Source: Bacillota bacterium | GTDB taxonomy: Bacteria > Bacillota > Bacilli > Paenibacillales > UBA4045 | NCBI GenBank assembly: GCA_023441055.1 | Contig: JAEZQY010000057.1 | Location: 1 to 64,000, forward strand | Direction: 5' to 3' | Length of the DNA: 64,000 nt | Shown: positions 26,159-34,593 of the stretch, piece by piece | How the letters are laid out: every line of letters starts with the position of its first letter | Position numbering within the stretch: the first letter of the stretch is position 1 | The notes under the pieces: generated by a model | What the model was told of the DNA's origin: nothing | What the model saw: the letters and a program-made list of their open reading frames with translations, nothing else | The model's database searches: none | Position numbers and translations under genes: made by a program

Positions 26159-28126
26159 ATGGGGCATATTCGTGTGCTCGATATCCAGCTCTCGAACCAG
26201 ATCGCGGCTGGCGAGGTCGTAGAACGTCCCTCGTCTGTCGTGAAGGAGCTGGTGGAGAATGCGATCGACGCAGGCAGCACGCGCATAGAGGTGACCGTAG
26301 AGGAAGGCGGACTACAGCTAATTCGAATTACGGATAATGGCGCTGGCATGGATGCGGAGGACTGCGCGCTGGCCTTCTCTCGTCATGCGACGAGCAAGAT
26401 TGCTACTGGCAAGGATCTATTCCAGATTCGCACGCTCGGCTTTCGTGGTGAGGCGTTGCCGAGTATTGCCGCTGTCTCCAAAGTGAGCTGCACCACGTCC
26501 AGGGAGGAGAACGGGCTGGGCACGCGGCTAAGAATTGAAGGCGGCGAGGTAATCGTTCTGGAGGAGACGGCCGCGCCGCGCGGTACGGATATTCAAGTAA
26601 GGGACTTATTCTATAATACGCCCGCAAGGCTCAAGTATATGAAGACCGTGCAGACCGAGATGTCGCATATCTCGGATTATATGTATCGCCTGGCCTTCTC
26701 CCATCCGACTATCACATTCATCCTGCGGCATAATGGCAATCTTCTGCTGCAGACAGCGGGTAGAGGGGATCTGCTGCAGGTTATTGCTTCGGTCTATGGG
26801 AATGCGACGGCTAAGCAGATGCTGGAGCTGAAGGCGGAGAACCCGGACTATTCGATCAGCGGCTGGATCTCCAAGCCGGAGCTGAATCGTTCTAACAGGC
26901 AAGCGATGACGCTGATTGTGAACGGGCGTTATGTGCGCAGCTTCGGGCTGGGCCAAGCGATTGCCCAAGGGTATCATACGCTGCTGCCGATTCATCGCTA
27001 TCCGCTTGCCGTGATTCATCTGCGGATGGAGCCGAGCCTGCTGGATGTGAATGTCCATCCTGCCAAGCTAGAGGTGCGCTTCAGCAAGGAGCAGGAGCTG
27101 TATCGCTTCATAGAGCAGGCGGTGCGTCATCATCTGATGAGGGAAACCTTGATTCCAACTGCGAAGAAGCCGGTTGTAAAGGAACAAGTTGTGCAGGAAC
27201 GGCTGGCGCTCTATGAGCAGCAGGATAATCAAATCTCTGCGGCTGAGACTGCTGCAGGCGCGCAGGCTGAGCAAGCAGAACTTCCGCCAATTACGCGCAG
27301 CAACATTGACCCAGGGGATTGGAAGTCGCAGCGTGACGGCTACCGTAGCGATGACAACCGCGTTAGCAACCGTGATGGATTTCGCGTTAGTAACCGCGAT
27401 GTCAGCCACGTTAGCAACCGCGATGGATCCCGCGTTAGCAACCGCGATGACAACCGCATTAGCACCCGCGCATCCGCTCAGGCATCGATTGACGCCCTTA
27501 GCTGGATGCAGCCGCCGACCGAGGAGAAGCCGCGCGCGCCGGTGTTCCCGGAATTGCATCCGGTGGGACAGGTACATGGCACTTATATAGTCGCTCAGAA
27601 TGAGAACGGCATGTATGTGATCGATCAGCATGCGGCGCATGAACGCATCAACTATGAGAAGTTCTATGATTTATTCGGCTCGCCCGCTGACGCCAGCCAG
27701 GAGCTGATCGTGCCGATTACACTGGAGTTTACAACGGCGGAGGCAACCGTCCTCCAGGAGAAGCTGACGCTGTTCGAGCAGGCGGGCGTCGTACTCGAGC
27801 ACTTCGGTGGACAAACGTTCATCGTGCGGGCTTATCCGCATTGGTTCCCCGCAGGCGAAGAGGAACGGATTGTGATGGATATGGCCAATTGGCTCCTCGC
27901 GGAGAAGCAGGCGATCGACATCGCCAAGCTGCGTGAACAGGCAGCTATTCTATGCTCCTGCAAGGCCTCGATTAAGGCGAATGACCGTCAGTCCATTGCA
28001 GAGATGGAGGCGCTCATTCATCGTCTGTCACAATGCCGCAGTCCGTTCACTTGCCCGCATGGTCGACCGATCCTGATCAGCTTCACGACCTATGAACTAG
28101 AGAAGATGTTCAAGCGGGTGATGTGA
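26159..28126 (+). CDS. mutL: DNA mismatch repair protein MutL
   Basis: A 655-residue GHKL ATPase and nicking endonuclease of mismatch repair. N-terminal motifs are intact: QIAAGEVVERPSSVVKELVENAIDAG, DNGAGM and GFRGEAL. The C-terminal endonuclease motif DQHAAHERINYE starts at Asp489, and CPHGRP is present, as in MutL of species lacking MutH. The linker (about 402-441) is odd: an 8-residue repeat VSNRDGxR, four clear copies plus a decayed one, encoded by a 24-bp tandem repeat. ATG at 26159 has GGGAGG 8 nt upstream, overlapping the end of the protease gene. Confidence 0.96.
   Translation: MGHIRVLDIQLSNQIAAGEVVERPSSVVKELVENAIDAGSTRIEVTVEEGGLQLIRITDNGAGMDAEDCALAFSRHATSKIATGKDLFQIRTLGFRGEALPSIAAVSKVSCTTSREENGLGTRLRIEGGEVIVLEETAAPRGTDIQVRDLFYNTPARLKYMKTVQTEMSHISDYMYRLAFSHPTITFILRHNGNLLLQTAGRGDLLQVIASVYGNATAKQMLELKAENPDYSISGWISKPELNRSNRQAMTLIVNGRYVRSFGLGQAIAQGYHTLLPIHRYPLAVIHLRMEPSLLDVNVHPAKLEVRFSKEQELYRFIEQAVRHHLMRETLIPTAKKPVVKEQVVQERLALYEQQDNQISAAETAAGAQAEQAELPPITRSNIDPGDWKSQRDGYRSDDNRVSNRDGFRVSNRDVSHVSNRDGSRVSNRDDNRISTRASAQASIDALSWMQPPTEEKPRAPVFPELHPVGQVHGTYIVAQNENGMYVIDQHAAHERINYEKFYDLFGSPADASQELIVPITLEFTTAEATVLQEKLTLFEQAGVVLEHFGGQTFIVRAYPHWFPAGEEERIVMDMANWLLAEKQAIDIAKLREQAAILCSCKASIKANDRQSIAEMEALIHRLSQCRSPFTCPHGRPILISFTTYELEKMFKRVM
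27362..27481 (+). repeat. 24-bp coding tandem repeat in the mutL linker
   Basis: Units start at 27362, 27386, 27410 and 27434, with a degenerate fifth at 27458. Each begins GTTAGCAACCGCGATG or close to it and encodes VSNRD plus three variable residues. Because the unit is a multiple of three, copy-number change would lengthen or shorten the linker without a frameshift. Confidence 0.9.
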
Positions 28127-28896
28127 TGCTGGTGACCACAACGATCGATCCGACCACCAGCTTGATTCAACAAGCTGAGCGGTTAGCGGATGAATTCGGA
28201 TGGACATCGGTCGCGCGCGACCGGCATTCGCTGGCTGCGTTGATGGACCACCATCAGGTATCGCGTATTGTCGTAGCCGGCCAACAAGGACTTCGGGTGA
28301 TTGACGAGCAAGATCAAGCCTACTTCTTCCATCCGAGCATGGCTAAGATTCGTGTGAAGCGGTTGCTGGCCGGTGAGCGCGACACCATGTTAACAGCAGC
28401 GAATGTGCGGCCAGGCGATGTTGTCATAGACGCGACGATGGGCTTGGCATCTGACGCGATCGTATTCGCCCATGCTGTTGGGACCACGGGCCGCGTGACA
28501 GCGTTAGAAAGCGAGCAGCTGCCCTATCTATTAGCGCGAGAAGGCCTGCAATGCTATACTTGCAGGATGGCGCAACTGGAGCAGGCCATGCGAAGTATTG
28601 TACCGGTGTGGGCGGATCATCTCGACTATTTGCGCAAGCAGCCGGATGACAGCGCGGATATTGTGTATTTTGACCCGATGTTCCGTAGATCTGTTATGAG
28701 CAGCGCCATAGAGCCGCTCCGCGAGCTGGCGAATCCTCATGCCCTCCAGCCCGAGACGGTGACGGAGGCGATTCGGGTAGCCCGAAGAATGGTCGTGATG
28801 AAGGAGCATAATCGCAGCGGTGAGTTCGAACGGTTGGGCTTCCAGCCGCTTGCCACTGGGCATTCGAAGATTACATACGGAGTGATCGCACTGTGA
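28126..28896 (+). CDS. RsmJ-like class I SAM methyltransferase
   Basis: A 256-residue protein with a methyltransferase core: VVIDATMGLASDAIVFAH is the SAM loop and IVYFDPMFRR replaces the usual DPPY/DPMF motif of the RsmJ (16S rRNA m2G1516) family. RsmJ is described mainly from Proteobacteria, so the exact target is uncertain. The ATG overlaps the mutL stop (TGATG). The longest frame starts one codon earlier at GTG, too close to the ribosome site. miaA overlaps its end by 4 bp (GTGA). The neighbour MiaA is also an RNA modification enzyme. Confidence 0.78.
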   Translation: MLVTTTIDPTTSLIQQAERLADEFGWTSVARDRHSLAALMDHHQVSRIVVAGQQGLRVIDEQDQAYFFHPSMAKIRVKRLLAGERDTMLTAANVRPGDVVIDATMGLASDAIVFAHAVGTTGRVTALESEQLPYLLAREGLQCYTCRMAQLEQAMRSIVPVWADHLDYLRKQPDDSADIVYFDPMFRRSVMSSAIEPLRELANPHALQPETVTEAIRVARRMVVMKEHNRSGEFERLGFQPLATGHSKITYGVIAL

Positions 28897-29867
28897 ATGA
28901 ATCAAGCACGACGAATCGGATCAAGCTAATTGTGCTTGCTGGTCCGACTGCCGTAGGCAAGACGGCGATCAGTCTGGAGATCGCGAAGCAGCATCGCTGT
29001 GAGATAATATCCGGCGATTCGATGCAGGTGTATCGGGGAATGGATATCGGCACTGCTAAGGTGAGCGCCACTGAGCGCGCGCAGGTGCCCCATCATCTGA
29101 TCGATCTATGCGAGCCGGATGAGCCGTTCTCCGTATCTGACTTTCAGCGGCATGCTCGGGAAGCGATCGCTGATGTCCATAACCGCGGCGCCACGCCTCT
29201 GCTGGTGGGCGGTACAGGGCTGTATGTGCAATCTGTCTGTTATAACTATACGTTTACGGAAGGCGGTCAGGATCCTGTCTTCCGTCAGGAGATGCAGGCT
29301 TACGGGGAGCAGCATGGGCTCATTGCCTTGCACGAGAAGCTGCGCGAGCTGGATCCAGTCACAGCAGACCGCCTCCATCCCAATGATCAGCGGAGGGTAA
29401 TTCGCGCAATGGAGATCCTGCATCTGACCGGGCAGCGGATGTCCGATCAGTTAGCTGAGCAGACCAGAACGAGTCCGTATGAGCTCAAGCTCATTGGACT
29501 GACGATGGACCGTGAGCTGTTGTATGCGAGAATCGAGAAGCGGATCGATCAGATGCTGGAGCAGGGGCTGATCGAAGAGGTGCAGCGGCTGCTGGACCAA
29601 GGCTGCGATGAATCCATGACATCTATGCAGGGACTAGGCTACAAGGAAATTGCGGCATATCTGCGGGGCCAATGCACGCGCGGTGAAGCCGTGGAACTGC
29701 TTAAGCGGGACACGCGTCGATTCGCGAAGCGTCAATTGTCTTGGTTCCGTCAGATGAAGGAGATGCATTGGGTTGATATGACCGATCCATCAAAAATATC
29801 CGAGCAATTGCGCATAATAAATGATATAATAGCAGGAAATATTATGTTCAATCCAGAATATACTTAG
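28893..29867 (+). CDS. miaA: tRNA dimethylallyltransferase MiaA
   Basis: A 324-residue enzyme that transfers the dimethylallyl group to the N6 of A37 in tRNAs reading UNN codons. P-loop GPTAVGKT is at residues 17-24. ISGDSMQVYRGMDIGTAK, PHHLIDLCEP and the LVGGTGLYVQ motif are typical. The GTG start has GGAGTGA 7 nt upstream and overlaps the previous stop by 4 nt. hfq follows by 34 bp, as in many bacteria. An extended -10 promoter lies inside the 3' end of this gene. Confidence 0.96.
   Translation: MNESSTTNRIKLIVLAGPTAVGKTAISLEIAKQHRCEIISGDSMQVYRGMDIGTAKVSATERAQVPHHLIDLCEPDEPFSVSDFQRHAREAIADVHNRGATPLLVGGTGLYVQSVCYNYTFTEGGQDPVFRQEMQAYGEQHGLIALHEKLRELDPVTADRLHPNDQRRVIRAMEILHLTGQRMSDQLAEQTRTSPYELKLIGLTMDRELLYARIEKRIDQMLEQGLIEEVQRLLDQGCDESMTSMQGLGYKEIAAYLRGQCTRGEAVELLKRDTRRFAKRQLSWFRQMKEMHWVDMTDPSKISEQLRIINDIIAGNIMFNPEYT
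29822..29830 (+). promoter_or_regulatory. Internal promoter for hfq within the 3' end of miaA
   Basis: TGATATAAT at 29822-29830 is a consensus extended -10, 72 bp before the hfq start. Independent transcription of hfq from within miaA is known in other bacteria. Confidence 0.5.
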
Positions 29868-29901
29868 AATCAATGCTAATAGTAATTGGGGGTACTCAAT
29901 C

Positions 29902-30138
29902 ATGAACAGATCAATCAATATCCAAGACACATTCCTGAATCAGCTGCGTAAGGACAGTATTCCGGTTACCGTATATCTCACGAATGGCTTTCAGATTAGG
30001 GGACAGATTCGGGCATTCGATAACTTTACGATCGTGATTGACAGCGAGGGCAAGCAGCAGATGGTATATAAGCATGCGATATCAACCTTCATGCCATCAC
30101 GCAATGTCTCCTTGATGCCGCAGGAGCCATCTGAATAA
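29902..30138 (+). CDS. hfq: RNA chaperone Hfq
   Basis: A 78-residue Sm-fold protein that forms hexameric rings and binds U-rich and A-rich RNA. Sm1 (QDTFLNQLRKDSIPVTVYLTNGFQIRGQIRAFDNFTIVI) and Sm2 (YKHAISTFMP) are intact. The proximal-face residues of the family (Gln near 8, YKHA) are present. The C-terminal tail is short, as in other Firmicutes. GGGGGT lies before the ATG. A strong U-tract terminator follows. Confidence 0.97.
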   Translation: MNRSINIQDTFLNQLRKDSIPVTVYLTNGFQIRGQIRAFDNFTIVIDSEGKQQMVYKHAISTFMPSRNVSLMPQEPSE

Positions 30139-30210
30139 TCATAGGAATCGGCGAGCACGCGTAACTTTTATCGGGATAACAACGTCTAATTGTATATAAT
30201 CTGACTGAAG

Positions 30211-30234
30211 CAACCCGTTCCCGGGTTGTTTTTC
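30211..30234 (+). terminator. Rho-independent terminator after hfq
   Basis: CAACCCG (30211-30217), TTCC loop, CGGGTTG (30222-30228), then TTTTTC. A textbook intrinsic terminator closing the mutS-hfq run. Confidence 0.92.
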
Positions 30235-30270
30235 AATGTTAGGCACATATATAGATATGGGGTGACAGGA

Positions 30271-32769
30271 GTGGAGAAGAAGACGACTAGACAATCTGCC
30301 AGATCAGCAGCCAGCAGCAGCTCCTCCGGATCGAAGCGGCCGCGAAAGCGCAGCAAGAAAACCCGCAGACGCTGGGGACGCCGACTATTCTGGAGCGTAT
30401 TCCTGCTCTGCGCGGCAGGGCTGTTCTGCATGATGACAGGCTACATGTTCATTATTGTGCAGGGAGATCGCTACCTGGACAAGAATGTCGGTTCTATTGC
30501 GTTCAAGGAGACAACGATCATCTACGACAAGGAAGGTCGGGAGGCCGCGCGGTTATTCGTGGAGAATCGTGAGTATGTGAAGCATGAGGATATGCCGGAG
30601 CTGCTCAAGCAGGCGTTCATCTCGACTGAGGACAAGCGGTTTAATGAGCATGAGGGCATCGATTATATCGGTATAGGGCGCGCGATAGTGAAGGATATAA
30701 TAGCGCGCAAGGCTGTAGAGGGCGCGAGCACGATTACGCAGCAGCTGGCCCGCAACTTATTCTTGACGAATGAGAAGACATTCTTCCGTAAGGCGACCGA
30801 GATGTCCATCGCGACCGCCTTAGAGAGTCGATTCACCAAGGAGCAAATTCTGGAGATGTATCTGAATCGGATCTTCTTCGGGAAGGCCTCTTATGGTATT
30901 CAAGCGGCTGCGCATACTTACTTCGGCAAGGATAATCTCCATGATCTCGAGCTGGATGAGATCGCCATTCTAGCCGGTATTCCGAAGGCGCCGAGCTATT
31001 ACAACCCGATCGATAACCCGGACCGCTCTAAGCAGCGGCGGGATACCGTGTTAATGCTGATGGAGCAGCAGGGTGTGATTACGCTCGAACAGAAGCTTGC
31101 TGCACAGAGTAAGCCGATTGAAGTGAATGCCTATAATACGAAGGTCAAATACCCGAGTTATGTTGATTACGTCATCCAGGAAGTACAGGAGGCCACCGGA
31201 CTGTCGGAGGAGGAGCTGTATTCAGACGGCTACCATATCTATACGACATTAAATCGGAGCGCTCAGGATGCGATGGAGGAGGCGTATCAGGATCCGTCGA
31301 ACTTCCCTGAGGATGGACCGAATCAGATTGCGCAATCCAGCATGGTCATCATTGATCATTCTGACGGCGGGATCAGCGCGATGATTGGCGGCCGAGAATA
31401 TGCGCGCAAGGGATTAAATCGCGCGACTATCAAGCGCCAGCCTGGTTCCGTGTTCAAGCCGATCGTCTCCTTCGCGCCTGCGCTGGAGACAGGGAATTGG
31501 AGCATCTATTCCTTGTTGAACAATGAGAAGCAGTCGTTCAACGGCTATACACCTACAAACCTGAATGGGAAGTACGGCGAGCCGATCACGATGCTGGAGG
31601 CCGCTAGAAGATCGATTAACGTGCCTGCTGTCTGGCTGCTCAATGAGATCGGGGTGAAGACTGGGATGGATTTCGCCGCATCGCTGGGCATCGAGATGGC
31701 GCCTGAGGACCGCAATCTGTCGATCGCGCTGGGCGGGCTTACGCATGGTGCCTCTCCGCTGGAGATGGCCAGAGCGTTCGGCGTGTTCGCGGCTGGCGGT
31801 GTGCTGCATGAGACGCATGCGATTACCAAGGTTACGAATACGTCGGGCAAGACGATCTACGACTGGAATGAGAAGGGCGCCAAGCGTGTAATGAGCGAGG
31901 AAGCAGCCTGGTACACGACGCTGTTACTGAAGGATGTCGTCGCCCAGGGCACCGGCACGAAGGCTAAGATTAACAATCATGAAGTGGCAGGCAAGACAGG
32001 TACAACGCAATCCGGATTGAAGGGAGTTAGCGGCAATCGCGATATCTGGTTCACAGGCTATACGAGCGAATACTCCGCGGCGGTGTGGATGGGCTTCGAC
32101 AGAACGGATAAGCAGCATGTGCTGAAGGATTCGAGTGGCATTGCAGCCTCGTTGTTCGCATCGATTATGAGCAAGGCATTAAACACGGAGAAATCTGCCC
32201 TGACGAAGCCGAGCAGTGTGCCTGATCCCAAGAAATCGATCGATGGTGTGACTGATCTTGGTGGTTCGTATTCAGCCGATTATCACCGAGTTGAGCTGTC
32301 ATGGTCGGCATTGGACGGCGATTACGAGTATCGCGTGTTCCGCAAGGCCATGGAGGATGAGGCATACAGCCTCTTAGCCAGCACGCCTAAGGTTTCTGTT
32401 ACTGATTTTCTTGTTATGCCAGGCATCAGCTATGACTATTATGTGATTGCCTTTGATCCGAAGCTTGGTGTGGCCAGCGAGCCCTCCAACATTGTTCAGG
32501 TTATCGTAGATGATGGGCTAGAGGAGCCAGAGGAGCTGCCTGTGGAGGAGAACGAACAGGGCAATAGCGGAGAAGGCTATGTCGGCGGCCAGCCGATCGA
32601 GGGCGGAGGGCAGCCGGCTGAGGACGGTGACTTCCCGATCGGGCAGCCAACGCAGCCTGATGATCCGGTGGAACCCGAGGATCCGATTCAGCCCAATGAG
32701 CCGATGATCCCTAACCTTCCGCTGCTGCCAGTGGAGGAGCCCGACTCTGATTCGTCACTTGCACCTTGA
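30271..32769 (+). CDS. Bifunctional penicillin-binding protein, PBP1A family
   Basis: An 832-residue class A PBP that polymerises glycan strands and cross-links peptides. A basic cytoplasmic tail with a serine run precedes one membrane helix (about 39-63). The GT51 transglycosylase has Glu120 in STEDKRFNEHEG and ASTITQQLARNLFL. The transpeptidase has Ser393-x-x-Lys396 (QPGSVFKP), the SIN motif in ARRSINVPAV and KTGTT. A fibronectin-III-like domain (about 680-760) and a Pro/Glu/Gly-rich tail end the protein. GTG at 30271 follows a GGGGTGA site; the longest frame starts inside the hfq terminator and was rejected. Confidence 0.94.
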   Translation: MEKKTTRQSARSAASSSSSGSKRPRKRSKKTRRRWGRRLFWSVFLLCAAGLFCMMTGYMFIIVQGDRYLDKNVGSIAFKETTIIYDKEGREAARLFVENREYVKHEDMPELLKQAFISTEDKRFNEHEGIDYIGIGRAIVKDIIARKAVEGASTITQQLARNLFLTNEKTFFRKATEMSIATALESRFTKEQILEMYLNRIFFGKASYGIQAAAHTYFGKDNLHDLELDEIAILAGIPKAPSYYNPIDNPDRSKQRRDTVLMLMEQQGVITLEQKLAAQSKPIEVNAYNTKVKYPSYVDYVIQEVQEATGLSEEELYSDGYHIYTTLNRSAQDAMEEAYQDPSNFPEDGPNQIAQSSMVIIDHSDGGISAMIGGREYARKGLNRATIKRQPGSVFKPIVSFAPALETGNWSIYSLLNNEKQSFNGYTPTNLNGKYGEPITMLEAARRSINVPAVWLLNEIGVKTGMDFAASLGIEMAPEDRNLSIALGGLTHGASPLEMARAFGVFAAGGVLHETHAITKVTNTSGKTIYDWNEKGAKRVMSEEAAWYTTLLLKDVVAQGTGTKAKINNHEVAGKTGTTQSGLKGVSGNRDIWFTGYTSEYSAAVWMGFDRTDKQHVLKDSSGIAASLFASIMSKALNTEKSALTKPSSVPDPKKSIDGVTDLGGSYSADYHRVELSWSALDGDYEYRVFRKAMEDEAYSLLASTPKVSVTDFLVMPGISYDYYVIAFDPKLGVASEPSNIVQVIVDDGLEEPEELPVEENEQGNSGEGYVGGQPIEGGGQPAEDGDFPIGQPTQPDDPVEPEDPIQPNEPMIPNLPLLPVEEPDSDSSLAP

Positions 32770-32854
32770 ACAATGTCATGAAGCAGTACGCAGCTTGTAG
32801 GATTTTCGCAGGCGCTGTCGAATTGGTAATCTAACTCATCTTATAGGGTGGACG

Positions 32855-34591
32855 ATGACATTGAATGTGGACTGGCTGCGTAATTTATCGTTTCGATCCT
32901 TGCGCGTACGATTAATGGCGTATCTGATGCTGGTCGGCTCTGTACCGCTGCTATGCGCCTTGTATATGTTCTACCAGCAATCGACGAGCTTCGCCGAGAC
33001 GGAATATGAAGCGTATGTGGAACAGCAGCATCTCCATATTGTCCAACAGATGGAGCGCGTCTTGAAGCAGATCGAGCTCCAGTCGTTAACGCTGAATCAG
33101 GACCGGGAGCTGCAGGAGACACTGCGCTTAGGCACGAGCAGCTTCACAACGGCTAGACGAGATATTGAGACGCTGCTGCAGGATCGCGTGCAGGCTGTCA
33201 TTCATGGCGGACTACCAGTCAGTGATCTCTGCTTCTCCTTCCAAGCCTCCGGCATATCCGTCTGCAGCGATCTGACGATTCTGCAGACGGAGCCTCCAGT
33301 CGCGGCATCTGCGCCCGGAATCGAAACGTTCAGCACGCAGGATGGTGCCGTTCAGCTTCGTTATGTCGCGCCGCTGTTCGATCGCGCGACGATGGAGATG
33401 AGCGGCTATATGGTATTCCTCATCAATCGCATGCAGCTGCTGAAGCCGGCGAACTATCTATTGCCTATTCTGGATCATAGCTTGGTCAATGCCAATGGCG
33501 CGTCAGTCATCCACTATTCGGAGCAGTCCTCGATCGCACAGCTGCCACAGCTATCGCAGACCGAGCTCGATGAGCCGATTCTGCGAACGACGGCTAGCGG
33601 AGTAATAAGCAGTCTGCCATTGGAAGCGTTCTCTATGCAATGGCATTCCGTCATACGGTGGGAGAATCGCGGATATACGGAGCTGAAGCAGTCCTTCGCG
33701 AGGACAGTCGCCGTCTTCCTGATTGTCATGTTCGCGCTATCCGGTGCTGTCGCGATCTTATTCGCCAGAGGGGTGACCCGGCCGCTCAGCATGCTGCGGA
33801 TGCTCATGAAGCGGGCGGAGCTGGGCGATCTGAAAGCGTATTGGTCATCCGGTTCCTCACGGGATATCGACGAGCTCGGCGAAAGCTATAATCAGATGCT
33901 GAATCGACTTGAAGATCTGATCAAGCAGGTGAAGATCGAGGAGTCATTGAAGAAGGAGAAGGAGTTCGAGGCGCTGCAATACCAATTGAACCCTCACTTC
34001 CTGTATAATACGTTGAACACGATCAAGTGGGTAGCGAAGATTCATAAGACACCGCAGATTTCAGAAGCGGTCAGCGCGCTAGTGCGCCTCCTGCAATCCA
34101 GTCTAGGGAAGAAGGGGGACTTCATCTCGCTTAGCGACGAAGTGGGACTGGTGCAGGATTATATGGCGATCCAGACCTTCCGCTATGGTGACGATACGCA
34201 GCTGATCATCGATATGGAGCCGGTTGCCGGATTATGCCTGGTTCCTAAGCTCATCCTGCAGCCACTGGTCGAGAACGCGATCATTCATGGACTGGATTAC
34301 AAGTCCGACAAGGATAAGCGGATCACCATTAAAGCTTGGCTGGATCGCGATCTGCTCATCTGTCAGGTTGAGGATAACGGCAGAGGAATGGATGCAGACG
34401 CGCTTCTGTCCGAACAGACGGGCAGGAGAGAAGGAATTAAGGAGAAGATGAGCGGGATCGGACTTAGACATATTCGGGAGAAAATAAAGCTGTATTATGG
34501 GCCGGATTATAAGATGTTGATATTCAGCAAGCCGAATCAGGGCACGACAATTCGATTATCCCTGCCGATCCATCGCAGTGAGGAGGCCTAA
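32855..34591 (+). CDS. YesM-type sensor histidine kinase
   Basis: A 578-residue kinase with a transmembrane helix near residues 18-40, a ~240-residue extracellular sensor, a second helix (about 285-305), a HAMP domain (RGVTRPLSMLRMLMK) and a His_kinase domain of the YesM/LytS kind. The phospho-acceptor is His381 in QYQLNPHFLYNTLNTIKW. The N-box (LVENAIIHGL) and G-boxes (VEDNGRGM, GIGLRHI) follow. The start has GGGTGGA upstream. Its stop is 2 nt before the response regulator gene, so they are a pair. Confidence 0.93.
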   Translation: MTLNVDWLRNLSFRSLRVRLMAYLMLVGSVPLLCALYMFYQQSTSFAETEYEAYVEQQHLHIVQQMERVLKQIELQSLTLNQDRELQETLRLGTSSFTTARRDIETLLQDRVQAVIHGGLPVSDLCFSFQASGISVCSDLTILQTEPPVAASAPGIETFSTQDGAVQLRYVAPLFDRATMEMSGYMVFLINRMQLLKPANYLLPILDHSLVNANGASVIHYSEQSSIAQLPQLSQTELDEPILRTTASGVISSLPLEAFSMQWHSVIRWENRGYTELKQSFARTVAVFLIVMFALSGAVAILFARGVTRPLSMLRMLMKRAELGDLKAYWSSGSSRDIDELGESYNQMLNRLEDLIKQVKIEESLKKEKEFEALQYQLNPHFLYNTLNTIKWVAKIHKTPQISEAVSALVRLLQSSLGKKGDFISLSDEVGLVQDYMAIQTFRYGDDTQLIIDMEPVAGLCLVPKLILQPLVENAIIHGLDYKSDKDKRITIKAWLDRDLLICQVEDNGRGMDADALLSEQTGRREGIKEKMSGIGLRHIREKIKLYYGPDYKMLIFSKPNQGTTIRLSLPIHRSEEA

Positions 34592-34593
34592 TT

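Noticed and set aside
30195..30200. TATAAT just before the hfq terminator
   Set aside because: A transcript from it would begin directly in the terminator stem, and no -35 is present; probably chance in AT-rich DNA.
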